In this document: in pieces, positions 36,372 to 47,379 of the stretch
Numbering within the stretch: position 1 is the stretch's first letter
Layout of the letters: each line of letters opens with the position of its first letter
Assembly: GCA_030524175.1 (NCBI GenBank)
Contig: JAUNHC010000003.1
Location: 1-64,000, forward strand
DNA from: Eubacteriales bacterium
Lineage (GTDB): Bacteria; Bacillota; Clostridia; Lachnospirales; Lachnospiraceae
Reading direction: 5' to 3'
DNA: 64,000 nucleotides
Translations under genes and position numbers: made by a program
Notes under the pieces: generated by a model
What the model saw: the letters and a program-made list of their open reading frames with translations, nothing else
What the model was told of the DNA's origin: nothing
Database searches by the model: none

Positions 36372-36871
36372 GAATTCCCCTCCTCTTTTTGGTAAAAGTA
36401 TAATACAATTTTCTCAAGATAACGCTTCAGGACAATCTGTATTTCTTCCTTGGGATGTATGGGCTTAACCAGTATGTTGCGGATACCCGCTCTCTTTGCC
36501 CCATAAATATCCGTAAAAAGCTGATCCCCTATAAAAATAGTGTTGCCTGTATCTGTTCCCAAAAGCTCCATAGCCCTGCGGTAATTTGTCACAGAGGGCT
36601 TATGGGCATTCTCTATAAACTGCTCACCCAAAGAATCATTAAAAGAGGACACCCTCTCAATCTGATTATTTGACAGGAAGCAGCTCTTAAAACCTAATTC
36701 CTTCAGATGGGCAAACAGTGCTTTTGCCCGGTCATCTGCCGGGGCACCGTGGGGCACAAGGGTATTGTCAATATCAAAAAGCAAACCTCTGTAACCTTTG
36801 GCGTACAAACTGTCATAATCAATATCATAGGCAGAATCCAGATATTCATCCGGAAAAAAACATTTAAACAT
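36368..36871 (-). CDS. YqeG-family HAD IIIA phosphatase
   Basis: The start MFKCFFPDEYLDSAYDIDYD at 36871 is preferred because AAAGGATGG precedes it; an ATG 36 bases upstream lies inside the patatin gene. The 167-residue protein has HAD motif I LLFDIDNTLVPHG, motif II FLSNNQ, and motif III/IV IFIGDQLFTDIYGAKRAG. YqeG-type proteins are mitochondrial PTPMT/GEP4-like phosphatidylglycerophosphate phosphatases, and a PGP phosphatase role is the usual proposal for Firmicutes members. It sits between patatin and aroK in one leftward run. Confidence 0.85.
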   Translation of the reverse strand: MFKCFFPDEYLDSAYDIDYDSLYAKGYRGLLFDIDNTLVPHGAPADDRAKALFAHLKELGFKSCFLSNNQIERVSSFNDSLGEQFIENAHKPSVTNYRRAMELLGTDTGNTIFIGDQLFTDIYGAKRAGIRNILVKPIHPKEEIQIVLKRYLEKIVLYFYQKEEGNS

Positions 36872-36890
36872 CTGCGTTCCATCCTTTATC

Positions 36891-37757
36891 TTAGCATTCG
36901 CATTCAAGATATTCCTTAAATGCCTGGAATTGTTGTTCCATCACATCATACCCATGCTGATAAAACTCCGTCAGGACTTTTGTATTCTGTTCTGTCCTGG
37001 ATACTGTTTCCATCTGCGGCCGTATTACAAAAATATGGCCCTCTTTTTCCCATTTTTCTATTATTTCCAATGTCCTGTTGTAGACACGGTAACGGTTCAG
37101 CAGCGTGTTTAAGAGATTGGGATATTCTTTAAAAGCTGCCATGTAGAATGCCCTGCTTTTTCCGGGCCTCTTCTTGCGGTATCCGTAATTTCTGGTAAGG
37201 ACCACCACATTCTTCCGATATCCCTTTTTGACAGCATGGATCACAGGAATGGAATCAGAAATGCCGCCGTCAAGACAGGGATGTCCGTCCACCATGACCA
37301 TTGGGCAGGCCGCCGGTACACTGCTGGAAGCCCGGCAGATATCCATCAGCCGTTTCCTGTCACTTTTTTCTGTGAGATATTCTGCTTTGCCGCTCAGGCA
37401 GTTGGTAACCACAAGCTCACAGCAGGTATCTGAATTAAAATACGTATCAAAATCAAAAGGAAAAATCTCATTGGGATACCTGTCAAAGATCATATCCATG
37501 TCAAACAGACTTCTGTTCCTTATTGTCTTTCGTACACTGATGTAACGGTATTGCTTATCCTCAAGTATCATGCACTGCTTTGTCCTGCCAGGCTGCCGGG
37601 ATACATAATCCACAGCGTTGCAGGCTCCTGCCGAAACACCTGTCACATAAGGAAACTCCGTTTTCATCTCCATCAGATAATCCAGTACACCTGCAGTAAA
37701 AACGCCTCTTGTGGCGCCGCCCTCCAGGATTAATGCTGCCTGATTCTTTTCTGTCAT
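36891..37757 (-). CDS. Patatin-like phospholipase
   Basis: The 288-residue protein has the oxyanion motif EGGATRGVFTAG, the nucleophile Ser in GVSAGACNAVDY and the catalytic Asp in DGGISDSIPV, so both halves of the Ser-Asp dyad are intact. There is no signal peptide, so it acts in the cytoplasm or at the inner face of the membrane. It precedes yqeG, another probable phospholipid enzyme, which supports a lipid-remodelling role. The natural substrate is unknown. Confidence 0.87.
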   Translation of the reverse strand: MTEKNQAALILEGGATRGVFTAGVLDYLMEMKTEFPYVTGVSAGACNAVDYVSRQPGRTKQCMILEDKQYRYISVRKTIRNRSLFDMDMIFDRYPNEIFPFDFDTYFNSDTCCELVVTNCLSGKAEYLTEKSDRKRLMDICRASSSVPAACPMVMVDGHPCLDGGISDSIPVIHAVKKGYRKNVVVLTRNYGYRKKRPGKSRAFYMAAFKEYPNLLNTLLNRYRVYNRTLEIIEKWEKEGHIFVIRPQMETVSRTEQNTKVLTEFYQHGYDVMEQQFQAFKEYLECEC

Positions 37758-37786
37758 TTTCTCACCCGTCTTGTTTCAATTTATTA

Positions 37787-37819
37787 CCGCACTCCGGACA
37801 CTGGGCCTTCGAAGTGCGG
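37787..37819 (-). terminator. Hairpin after citrate synthase
   Basis: CCGCACT and AGTGCGG pair across about 19 bases with inner CCGGA/TTCGAA pairing; the T tract on the minus strand is weak. Confidence 0.45.
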
Positions 37820-37837
37820 CTGCTTCTTTCTGCTTGT

Positions 37838-39199
37838 TTAACGCTGATCTAAAGGTACATAATCAGCAGGCTCCAGCACATTCTTATATGCCGGACGTAT
37901 GATCTTGTCGGTGTTGATCAATTCTTCCATACGGTGTGCGCTCCAGCCCACAATACGTGCAACTGCAAACATTGGTGTGAACAGTTCCAGCGGCAGGTCA
38001 AGCATACTGTATACAAAACCGCTGTAAAAGTCCACATTCGCGCTGACACCTTTGTAAATACGGCGTTCCTCAGCGATCACCTCCGGTGCCATACGTTCGA
38101 TCATGGAATACAGACGGTAATCCTTCATTCTGCCCTTTTCTTTGGCCAGCTTCTCAACAAAGCCTTTAAATACTTCTGCACGAGGGTCAGATACGGAATA
38201 AATAGCATGTCCCATACCATAGATCAAACCTCTTCTGTCAAAAGCTTCCTTATGAAGAAGTCTCTTCAGATAGTCTCTTACTGCATCCTCGTCTTCCACA
38301 TCTTTGACTTCCCTCTTCATATCCTGGAACATACTTACCACCTTAATGTTGGCACCGCCGTGTTTCGGTCCTTTCAAGGAACCAAGTGCAGCCGCGATGG
38401 CAGAATATGTATCTGTTCCGGAAGAAGAAACAACATGGGTGGTAAAGGTAGAGTTGTTACCGCCGCCGTGTTCCATATGAAGCACAAGAGCGATGTCAAG
38501 GATCTTGGCCTCAAGTGCTGTATATTTCTTGTCCGGGCGGAGCATACGCAGAATATTCTCTGCTGTGGATAATTCCTTCTTGGGGTTGTGAATATATAAA
38601 CTCTTTCCGCGGATATAATGGTTATATGCCTGATATCCATATACGGACAGAAGCGGGAAAATACTGATCAAGTTAAGACATTGCCTTAATACGTTGGGCA
38701 ATGAAATGTCATCCGGATTATTGTCGTAGCAATAAAGAGTGAGCACACTTCTTGACAAAGCGTTCATGATATCCTTACTTGGCGCTTTCATTATTACATC
38801 GCGCACAAAATTTCTTGGAAGGGAGCGCTGGTTACCAAGAAGTCTTGAGAATTCTGTAAGCTGGTCTTGGTTTGGCAGCTGTCCGAATAGGAGAAGATAT
38901 GTGACTTCCTCAAAGCCAAAACGGTCCTCTTTAATAAAACCGTCTGTGAGGGTTTTAATATCATATCCTCTGTAAGAAAGGCTTCCTTCACAGGGAACTT
39001 CTTTGCCGTCCACCATCTGTGTTGCCTTGACATTTGAAACCTGGGTCAGACCTGCCAGTACACCTTTTCCGTTAATGTCACGAAGGCCTCTCTTCACATC
39101 ATACTTGCCATAAAGAGAAACATCAAGACTACTGTACTCTTTGCAGATCTCTGTCAATTTTTCAATTTCCGGTGTTACTTTCGTGTTAAATCCTGTCAT
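37838..39199 (-). CDS. gltA: Citrate synthase
   Basis: The 453-residue protein condenses oxaloacetate and acetyl-CoA. Family motifs are LSYRGYDIKTLTDGF, HMEHGGGNNSTFTTHVVSSSGTDTYSAI, GPKHGGAN and GMGHAIYSVSDPRAEVFKG, which hold the catalytic His residues and Asp region. It belongs to the long, divergent Clostridia type rather than the short Si-type, and methylcitrate synthase activity cannot be excluded. It is a single gene with about 240 bp of upstream sequence; aconitase and isocitrate dehydrogenase are not adjacent. It probably feeds 2-oxoglutarate synthesis in an incomplete cycle. Confidence 0.88.
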   Translation of the reverse strand: MTGFNTKVTPEIEKLTEICKEYSSLDVSLYGKYDVKRGLRDINGKGVLAGLTQVSNVKATQMVDGKEVPCEGSLSYRGYDIKTLTDGFIKEDRFGFEEVTYLLLFGQLPNQDQLTEFSRLLGNQRSLPRNFVRDVIMKAPSKDIMNALSRSVLTLYCYDNNPDDISLPNVLRQCLNLISIFPLLSVYGYQAYNHYIRGKSLYIHNPKKELSTAENILRMLRPDKKYTALEAKILDIALVLHMEHGGGNNSTFTTHVVSSSGTDTYSAIAAALGSLKGPKHGGANIKVVSMFQDMKREVKDVEDEDAVRDYLKRLLHKEAFDRRGLIYGMGHAIYSVSDPRAEVFKGFVEKLAKEKGRMKDYRLYSMIERMAPEVIAEERRIYKGVSANVDFYSGFVYSMLDLPLELFTPMFAVARIVGWSAHRMEELINTDKIIRPAYKNVLEPADYVPLDQR

Positions 39200-39401
39200 A
39201 AATTCAATCCCCTTTCATTTCATCATCTAAGCCGATAAAGGTCCCTCCTCATGCCTCTATGCTTTATTTTTTTACTTCTAATGGAATTATTATACCATTA
39301 AAATCCTTTTAGGTCTATATCTGAATATTCAATCTATTACTGCCGGCTTCCAAAGAATGACTGTTCACTCCCCAGCCGGCAGCCAAAAATCAATAAATGC
39401 G

Positions 39402-39430
39402 GCAGTTCAGGCCTTTCTGAACTGTTGCCA
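39402..39430. repeat. Copy of the dispersed palindrome
   Basis: GGCAGTTCAGGCC and CTGAACTGTTGCC form an imperfect inverted repeat in the gap (39200-39444) between gltA and the aminotransferase gene, which otherwise holds no gene. Confidence 0.65.
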
Positions 39431-39444
39431 ATAAATTGCACACC

Positions 39445-40662
39445 CTACTTCTGCCTGTATGTACTCAGGAAGTCTTTCAGCTTCTCAGCCGCTTTTTCCA
39501 ATTGACGGGTATTCGGAAGATAAACCACCCTGAAATGGTCCGGTTCTCCCCAGTTAAATCCCTTGCCGGGCACCAAGAGCACCTGCTTCTCATGGAGGAA
39601 ATCCAGGGCAAACTGCTCGTCATCCACAATATTAAATTTCTGTGTATCAATCTTAGGGAAAATATAGAAGGCAGCCTTTGGCTTCACAGCTGTGATCCCC
39701 GGAATGTCCGTCAGTGCCTTATATATAAAATCTCTCTGCTCATAAACACGGCCGCCGGGCTGTACATATTCATTTACACTCTGATATCCTCCCAAAGCAG
39801 TCTGCACAATAGCCTGAGCCGGAACATTAGAACAAAGGCGCATAGATGACAGCATGTTAATGCCTTCGATATAACCTTTTGCCCGTTCCTTCGCCCCGCT
39901 TAATACCATCCATCCGATACGGAAGCCTGCTATCATGTGAGATTTTGAAAGTCCTGAAAATGTGACACAGAATACATCCGGCGCCAGGGATGCAATGGAT
40001 GTGTGCTGATAACCATCCATGATCAGCCTGTCATAAATCTCATCTGAAAAAATGATCAGATCATGTTCTCTTGCTATCTGCACGATCTGCTCCAGGACTT
40101 CCCTGGGATATACAGCCCCTGTGGGATTATTGGGGTTGATGATAACGATCGCTTTTGTCTTATCTGTAATCTTCTTCCTGATATCATCCAGATCAGGATA
40201 CCAGTCAGACTGTTCATCACAAATATAATGGACCGGATTACCGCCGGATAATGTGGCTGTGGCTGTCCACAACGGATAATCAGGCGCAGGGATCAGAATT
40301 TCATCCCCGTTATTTAAAAGGGCCTGCATACATAAATTGATAAGCTCACTGACCCCGTTTCCCGTATAAATATCATTCATGGTCACATCCGTCATATTCC
40401 TGAGCTGATAATACTGCATGATCGCTTTTCTGGCAGAAAAAATGCCCTTAGAATCAGAATATCCCTGAGATGTCCTTACATTGCTCAGCATGTCCAGAAT
40501 AACCTCCTGGGGTGCTGAAAATCCGAAGGGATACGGATTGCCGATATTAAGCTTCAGTATATCCATACCATCCTCTTCCATGCGGTTAGCCTCATCCACC
40601 ACAGGTCCCCGCACATCATACAGTACATTGTCCAGCTTGCTTGATTTGTCAAATTTCTTCAT
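39445..40662 (-). CDS. Class I/II aminotransferase, AlaT/AlaA-like
   Basis: The 405-residue fold-type I PLP enzyme begins DVRGPVVDEANRMEEDG, typical of the alanine-synthesising AlaA/AlaT branch. Further motifs are NIGNPYPFGF, the cofactor Asn/Asp/Tyr in NNPTGAVYPRE and FSDEIYDRLI, and the PLP Lys in SGLSKSHMIAGFRIGW. Glutamate-pyruvate transamination is the likely reaction. It lies 28 bp after the NhaC-type gene and is probably transcribed with it. Confidence 0.87.
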   Translation of the reverse strand: MKKFDKSSKLDNVLYDVRGPVVDEANRMEEDGMDILKLNIGNPYPFGFSAPQEVILDMLSNVRTSQGYSDSKGIFSARKAIMQYYQLRNMTDVTMNDIYTGNGVSELINLCMQALLNNGDEILIPAPDYPLWTATATLSGGNPVHYICDEQSDWYPDLDDIRKKITDKTKAIVIINPNNPTGAVYPREVLEQIVQIAREHDLIIFSDEIYDRLIMDGYQHTSIASLAPDVFCVTFSGLSKSHMIAGFRIGWMVLSGAKERAKGYIEGINMLSSMRLCSNVPAQAIVQTALGGYQSVNEYVQPGGRVYEQRDFIYKALTDIPGITAVKPKAAFYIFPKIDTQKFNIVDDEQFALDFLHEKQVLLVPGKGFNWGEPDHFRVVYLPNTRQLEKAAEKLKDFLSTYRQK

Positions 40663-40690
40663 AATCTACTCACTCCTCGTTTTACATGAT

Positions 40691-41998
40691 CTATGCTGCT
40701 TTACGGTTTTTAATAAAAAGAATAAACAACAGACCGCTGACCGCCATCAGAATAGGATAAAAGCAATAAGGAATAATCTGGTAAGGCGTCAGGCCGGTCA
40801 GACTGGCCGCTGACAGCAGCTGCGCGCCATAAGGTATCAACCCCTGGCCCACAGAAGTAAACATATCCAAAAGTGACGCTGACCGCTTAGGACTGATATC
40901 AAACTCATCGCTGATCTCCTTGGCAATAGGCCCGGCCATTACAATGGCAACCGTATTATTAGCCGTACACATATCCACCAGAAGAGCCAGCGCCGCAATA
41001 CCTAGTTCTCCGCCCTTCTTGCCGCTGATCCGTTTCTTTATGAACTCAAGAAGGAACTGGATACCTCCCATCTCCCTTACAAGGGATACGATACAGGCTA
41101 CAACCATGGAGATCACAGTGATATCGTACATTCCCGTAATACCGCCTTTGCCGTCAGCTCCGGAGGCAACCACCTTGAAAATATCTCCCAGAGGTATGGT
41201 GCCTGATGCCACTCCCACAGCAAGAGACAGCACGATTCCGGCGATCAGCACCAAAAACACGTTAAATCCAATAAGCGCGCCAATAAGCACCACCAGATAT
41301 GGAAGGACTTTCCAGATACTGTAGCTCAAAGGCTCATCCATTACAAAATTTCCGTTTCTGGTGATAACAAGGAAGATAACAATAGTAATAACCGCCGCCG
41401 GAAGGACAATGAAAAAGTTCTCCTTAAATTTATCCTTCATCTTACAGCCCTGTGTCTTCACCGCCGCGATCGTGGTATCTGAGATCATGGAAAGATTGTC
41501 GCCGAACATTGCCCCGCACACTACGGCACCGATACACACTGCCATTTCATATCCTGTTTTCTTACTGATCTCCACTGCAATAGGAGCCAGGGCCGCAATG
41601 GTTCCCATGGAAGTCCCCATTGACACAGAGATAAAGCATCCGATAATAAACAGTCCCACCACAGCTACACCTGAAGGCAGAATGGAAAGTCCCAGGTTCA
41701 CAGTACTCTCCGCGCCCCCGGCAGCTGTCACAGCTCCCGAGAAACCTCCGGCCACTAGAAAAATCAGGCACATAGTTATGATGTTGTCATCGCCTACACC
41801 CTTGGCGATAATGTGTATTTTATCATTAAAGTTATGATGTCTGTCCTGAAGAAAAGCCACAAACAATGCGATCAGAAATCCCACGATCGCAGGCATACTG
41901 TAGAAATCTCCTGTTACAAAGCCTGATCCCAGGAAAATAACAAGAAACACCAGTATTGGCAGCAACGCCGATGCTTTCCCCTTTTTTTCTTGATTCAT
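40691..41998 (-). CDS. NhaC-family Na+/H+ antiporter
   Basis: The start MNQEKKGKASALLPIL at 41998 follows GGAGAGGAG; the longer frame begins with a TTG that overlaps this site. The 435-residue protein has about 11 membrane helices and the family segments MGTSMGTIAALAPIAVEIS, GAMFGDNLSMISDTTIAA and DMCTANNTVAIVMAGPIAKEIS. NhaC relatives exchange Na+ for protons or, in some cases, malate for lactate; the substrate here is not certain. It is the first gene of a unit with the aminotransferase. Confidence 0.83.
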   Translation of the reverse strand: MNQEKKGKASALLPILVFLVIFLGSGFVTGDFYSMPAIVGFLIALFVAFLQDRHHNFNDKIHIIAKGVGDDNIITMCLIFLVAGGFSGAVTAAGGAESTVNLGLSILPSGVAVVGLFIIGCFISVSMGTSMGTIAALAPIAVEISKKTGYEMAVCIGAVVCGAMFGDNLSMISDTTIAAVKTQGCKMKDKFKENFFIVLPAAVITIVIFLVITRNGNFVMDEPLSYSIWKVLPYLVVLIGALIGFNVFLVLIAGIVLSLAVGVASGTIPLGDIFKVVASGADGKGGITGMYDITVISMVVACIVSLVREMGGIQFLLEFIKKRISGKKGGELGIAALALLVDMCTANNTVAIVMAGPIAKEISDEFDISPKRSASLLDMFTSVGQGLIPYGAQLLSAASLTGLTPYQIIPYCFYPILMAVSGLLFILFIKNRKAA

Positions 41999-42220
41999 AT
42001 CTCTTCTCCTCTCCTTCAAAATTCATTTGTATTCTTAATATAATCTCATATTTACTTCTGTTTCGCAAGACTTTGTGTATAATTTGTCTTGTTTATCCCG
42101 GTATTTGCCCCATGTTACCGTGCAAATAGCATAACATTAAAAAAAATATATTCACACTCTTTTCTTTTTTAACACTTTAGTGTATAATAACGGACATGAA
42201 AAAATTACATAAATAGATGA

Positions 42221-43567
<1,347 letters not shown>

Positions 43568-43622
43568 TCAGCAAAAAAACAGAGCGTTAGCCCTGTACTT
43601 AACTAAGATCCAGCAAAAACCG

Positions 43623-43650
43623 AATCCGGGCCATACGGCCCGGATTTTTA
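43623..43650 (+). terminator. gdhA terminator
   Basis: AATCCGGGCC and GGCCCGGATT form a 10-bp stem with a four-base loop, followed by TTT. Confidence 0.85.
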
Positions 43651-43698
43651 ATTATTGAATATTGGGGGAATTCCCCTTTTGATACCCGCATTATTTAC

Positions 43699-44148
43699 TT
43701 AATTCATAAATTTTTTCAGTTCATCCATAAAGGTACTCACATCTTTAAATTCCCGGTACACGGAAGCAAAGCGTACATACGCCACAGCATCTAAATCTTT
43801 CAGATGTTCCATAACGATCTCCCCGATCTTGGTGCTGGCAATTTCTTTCTCTTCGGTATTAAAAATCTCACCTTCTATGGAATCCATCATTTCCTCCACC
43901 TTCTCAATGGGAATAGGGCGCTTGTAGCATGCCCGAAGGACTCCATCCTGGATTTTTGACCGGTCATACTGCTCCCGGTTCTGATCCTTCTTGATAACGG
44001 TCAGAGGTATTGTCTCCACTTTCTCATAAGTCGTAAACCTTCGCCCGCAACTATCGCAAAGCCGGCGGCGGCGTATGGAATTCGTATCCTCTACTGGCCT
44101 TGAGTCCACAACCCTTGTATTTTCCTGATTACAAAACGGACATTTCAC
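43699..44148 (-). CDS. nrdR: Ribonucleotide reductase repressor NrdR
   Basis: The 149-residue repressor has the N-terminal zinc ribbon CPFCNQENTRVVDSR...LCDSCGRRFTTYE and an ATP-cone domain (VIKKDQNREQYDRSKIQDGV; ACYKRPIPIEKVEEMMDSIE). It senses ATP/dATP and represses nrd genes at NrdR boxes. In relatives it lies beside ymxH and sigG; here a large secreted-protein gene separates them. Confidence 0.95.
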   Translation of the reverse strand: MKCPFCNQENTRVVDSRPVEDTNSIRRRRLCDSCGRRFTTYEKVETIPLTVIKKDQNREQYDRSKIQDGVLRACYKRPIPIEKVEEMMDSIEGEIFNTEEKEIASTKIGEIVMEHLKDLDAVAYVRFASVYREFKDVSTFMDELKKFMN

Positions 44149-44195
44149 AGCACTCTCCCCTTTCTATTTCCCTTACTATTGACATTATACTTTAT

Positions 44196-44297
44196 TCTCA
44201 TCTTATGTGTCAACAAAGGGACTTGCATATTCATGAATGAATCTGCATAAATCTTCAAAAAGAGCAGGCTTCTCTACTGCTGCAGGAATATGATCTG
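44196..44297. repeat. Left copy of flanking direct repeats around the secreted-protein gene
   Basis: Bases 44196-44268 match 47380-47452 with about six differences (ATGTGTCAACAAA, GCATATTCA, CTGCATAAAT and AAAAAGAGCAGG blocks in the same order). Bases 44277-44297 (CTGCTGCAGGAATATGATCT) match 47297-47317 exactly. This copy lies downstream of nrdR's start and has lost the right half of the hairpin present at 47293. Confidence 0.8.
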
Positions 44298-44341
44298 GAT
44301 TATTTTATCCTGAACTTTTTCAGGTTTTTCCCGGTATTTTT

Positions 44342-47116
44342 CTATTTGACAGTGATCTTTCGTACCCCTGACCAATTAGTAAAGCTTTTGGTATATCCCT
44401 TCATGTACGCATGGCCGGCCAGATAATAGGTTCCGGGTTTTACATTTTTGAAGGTGATCTTTGTTCCCGTCTTATTTTTCTGTACATAAGCATAATCATA
44501 AACCTTGTCATAGATCCCGTTATTTGATATGGTTTTTCCAAGCACCCAGTCGGAACCTGTGGTTCCCTTGGGGCGGCTGATCACTGCGGTGACCGTATTT
44601 CCTGACACACTCACCTTTTGGATCACAGGGGAAGTGGTGATCCTTCCGTTTTTGACTGTCACCTTCATCAAATTAGACCAGGGGCTTAAAACCTTGCGGC
44701 CGTCCTGGTAGGTATAGGTGTGCACTGCTGCATAATAGGTTCCCTTAGCGGCTCCACTAAGCACAATTGTCTTTTTATCGGAGCTCTGGTTGATCTTTGT
44801 GATCACATAATCCTTGGGTGTCCCGCCGCTTTTTCCCTTTGCCAGCACAGCGTCAAAGCCTGCTGCCTTATCCGGAATGGAAACTGTGATACGCACATCA
44901 CATCCGCTTACCGTAGCTTTGGTAATCTTAGGTGCCTTGCCTGTCACCACTTCGATGGTTACTGGCTTACCCTCTGACCATACACCATATGTAGTGCTGT
45001 CTCCGTCCTTTTTGTACGCACGGCAATGGAGATAATAATCTCCCTTTTGAATGGTTTTGATCGTCACAAAGGTGGCAGAACTATTCTGGGTTTTGACGAA
45101 ATTGCCCTTTTCCAGATCTGCTTCCTTTTTCACAAGGACAAACTGATACCCGGAGGCTTCATTGCTTGTATCATATAAGGCAGCAGTTAAATAGTTGTCC
45201 CTCACAAGCAAACTGTCTATGACTGGCTGGCCTAACGGCTCATAGGCCTTCACCTGTACCTGAATCTCCACGGAAGTATCCAGATGCTTATTATTCTGTT
45301 CAGGCGCAACCCGCAGGCTGCCTTTTACTGTAAAAATCTGTTCCTCCTTTACTTCCGGGTCATAAGAACAGTCCTCAACCTTCCATTCAACTTCCACACT
45401 GAAGTTTTCACCTTCGTATCCCTTAACCTGTGCATAGTAAGGGAGCCGCAGCCCTTCTGCTGTTTTTTCCGCACCATTGGTAAGCCCTGTCACAGCGGGA
45501 ATTTCTTCGCTGCCTTCATAATTATAGGGAGAAACATAAAAAGATACCATTGTGGTTAAATGTGCGGTTTTCCCATCATCCGACCGGGCCTCCACCCCGG
45601 CCGCCCAGGTATATTCGCCGGCTTCAAGCCCCAGAGCTGGCTGTACGCTAAACTTCGCGCTCTCTCCCGGCTCCAGTCTTGTTTTATCAAGCTTTCCTAT
45701 CCTTAGTCCCACATCGCCCTGCTGAAATAAAGATACCGCCAGGTCGCTGTTGTTCTCTATGGTAATCTCACTGGGTTTTGGAGCTTCCTCGTAAAATACA
45801 AAGCTCTCCTCGTATTTCACACGCTTAGGCGTGATCTTCATCCGGTTGTATAAGTAATTCGGATCCTCAATCTCCTGGGTGATGGACACCGGGAATTTAC
45901 TTCCGTCATCCGTAAATACGTAAAATTCCTCATGATAGCTCCCGTAATGATTAAGGGGCACAATGCATAACGTGATACTTTCCCCTGGTTTCAGCGTCCT
46001 GTGTACATCTTCGGCCTCGTCGTCGTCAATATTGATACTGTGATCATCCACACGAAAGTTTTCAAGCATGGAGGTATCCCTGGTTATTTTTGTCTCTTTT
46101 TGTCCGATGTTTTCAATCGATACAAAGGTTTCCACCCGCAGCTCAGGATCATCAAAATCCTGTTCATCAACCACTGCCGAATAAATCTTCAGGTCATAAT
46201 CCTTACTGGATGCAGGTCCTATGTTGATCTTCAGGGTGATCGAGGCTGTAAGCCCTTCTTCTGTTTCTATACTTATCTGCTCTTCATAATACCCATCGGC
46301 AAGCCCTTCCCGGGAATATACACTGATATATGCATAGTCTCCCGGCTCCATGGTGCCATTGTTATCCTCGGCACCGTCATACCAAGACAGCTCAAAGTTC
46401 TCGCACTGCGGCAGAGTTTTCACATGGAGAGGATTCTGTCCTTTGTTGATCAGTTCGATCATGGACCCTCCACGTTTCCCGGAAGGAAGATTTCCCAAGT
46501 CGATAGTATCTCCTTTAACTTTCATCTCATAGGCCGGTATCACAGGGGCAACCGCAAGCACCAGACTCCGGGCTGCTACAGCCTCTCCGTTATCCGCAAG
46601 GACCTGTATGAGGAAGGAACCGCTTTCTTCCGGCGTTCCGGTGAGTTTTCCGTCTGTGGTAAGATAGATGCCCTTGGGAAGCGCATTCGCATCCCCCACG
46701 CTCCAGCGCAGGCCCTGGACAGAATTACTGATGCCCTCCAATTGAGCTGTATAGCTTTCTCCCTTTGTTGCCTCTGGCAGGTACCTTGTGCTGATATAAG
46801 GCACACATCCACCCGGCTCCGAAACCGTGTCAGAGGGTTCTGTATCGGCTTGCAGAATTTTGGAATCCGGAGCATCTGTATCTAAGTTTTCCTCATTGTC
46901 AGACTGGGCAACACCTGTTTCTGAGGAAAAAAGCTCCTCCCCCTCATTGGGTTCCATGTTCTCCTGCCCGGAAGAGAATATTTCTCCGGTCCTTGCCCCC
47001 TCTGCCGAGTCAAATTCCGCGGCGTATGTATATCCCGGCATACAAAGCAGCATAGCCGCAGAGATAGCCGCTGCGGTTAATTTCTTCCATAGTTTCCTTT
47101 TCCTTTTCATCTTCAT
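44342..47116 (-). CDS. Large secreted protein with Ig-like and fibronectin-like repeats
   Basis: The 924-residue protein starts with a basic stretch and a signal peptide (MKMKRKRKLWKKLTAAAISA, cleavage after ...GYTYAA). An acidic, low-complexity segment (about 35-105) follows, then a putative Ig (He_PIG-type) domain containing GLRWSVGDANALPKGIYLTT and GTPEESGSF, several domains with repeated GxSxxxxVxPxxGLEAGEY patterns, and three C-terminal repeats of about 100 residues, each with an IxxxxVSGxxVTVxI start and a KxGTYYxxxxxY middle. No LPXTG, SLH or other anchor is seen. An adhesin or matrix-binding role is plausible but unproved. It interrupts the nrdR-ymxH neighbourhood and is flanked by direct repeats. 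Confidence 0.8.
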   Translation of the reverse strand: MKMKRKRKLWKKLTAAAISAAMLLCMPGYTYAAEFDSAEGARTGEIFSSGQENMEPNEGEELFSSETGVAQSDNEENLDTDAPDSKILQADTEPSDTVSEPGGCVPYISTRYLPEATKGESYTAQLEGISNSVQGLRWSVGDANALPKGIYLTTDGKLTGTPEESGSFLIQVLADNGEAVAARSLVLAVAPVIPAYEMKVKGDTIDLGNLPSGKRGGSMIELINKGQNPLHVKTLPQCENFELSWYDGAEDNNGTMEPGDYAYISVYSREGLADGYYEEQISIETEEGLTASITLKINIGPASSKDYDLKIYSAVVDEQDFDDPELRVETFVSIENIGQKETKITRDTSMLENFRVDDHSINIDDDEAEDVHRTLKPGESITLCIVPLNHYGSYHEEFYVFTDDGSKFPVSITQEIEDPNYLYNRMKITPKRVKYEESFVFYEEAPKPSEITIENNSDLAVSLFQQGDVGLRIGKLDKTRLEPGESAKFSVQPALGLEAGEYTWAAGVEARSDDGKTAHLTTMVSFYVSPYNYEGSEEIPAVTGLTNGAEKTAEGLRLPYYAQVKGYEGENFSVEVEWKVEDCSYDPEVKEEQIFTVKGSLRVAPEQNNKHLDTSVEIQVQVKAYEPLGQPVIDSLLVRDNYLTAALYDTSNEASGYQFVLVKKEADLEKGNFVKTQNSSATFVTIKTIQKGDYYLHCRAYKKDGDSTTYGVWSEGKPVTIEVVTGKAPKITKATVSGCDVRITVSIPDKAAGFDAVLAKGKSGGTPKDYVITKINQSSDKKTIVLSGAAKGTYYAAVHTYTYQDGRKVLSPWSNLMKVTVKNGRITTSPVIQKVSVSGNTVTAVISRPKGTTGSDWVLGKTISNNGIYDKVYDYAYVQKNKTGTKITFKNVKPGTYYLAGHAYMKGYTKSFTNWSGVRKITVK

Positions 47117-47176
47117 CCTTCCTTTCCGGCGCCCCTATATGAAAAGCGGGCTGTTCCTCTAATTCTCTCCTTTTGT

Positions 47177-47204
47177 CAACAGTTCAGGCCGCCCTGGGCT
47201 ATTG
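47177..47204. repeat. Diverged copy of the dispersed palindrome
   Basis: CAACAGTTCAGG and CCTGGGCTATTG form an imperfect inverted repeat upstream of the secreted-protein gene. Confidence 0.5.
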
Positions 47205-47292
47205 CAGATGTCTGCCCATAGACGTTCTATATTACTATAATGCGCCAGGTGCCTGTTTTATTGCAATCCTTTTTAAAGAAAGTTATGCAAAG

Positions 47293-47327
47293 AAAGCTGC
47301 TGCAGGAATATGATCTGCAGCAGCTTT
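47293..47327. terminator. Symmetric hairpin AAAGCTGCTGCAG/CTGCAGCAGCTTT
   Basis: A perfect 13-bp stem with a nine-base loop, able to terminate in both directions. Its left half is duplicated at 44277-44297. It sits between the leftward secreted-protein gene and the rightward ymxH-type gene, so it is upstream of both. Confidence 0.6.
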
Positions 47328-47379
47328 CTGTATCGTTGTAAACTAACACCATTTTTTAGCATCTGATACTTAAATCAGG

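Noticed and set aside
46001-46885. 294-codon frame opposite the secreted-protein gene
   Set aside because: Antisense shadow; the minus frame has a signal peptide and repeat domains, the plus frame has neither motifs nor a ribosome site.
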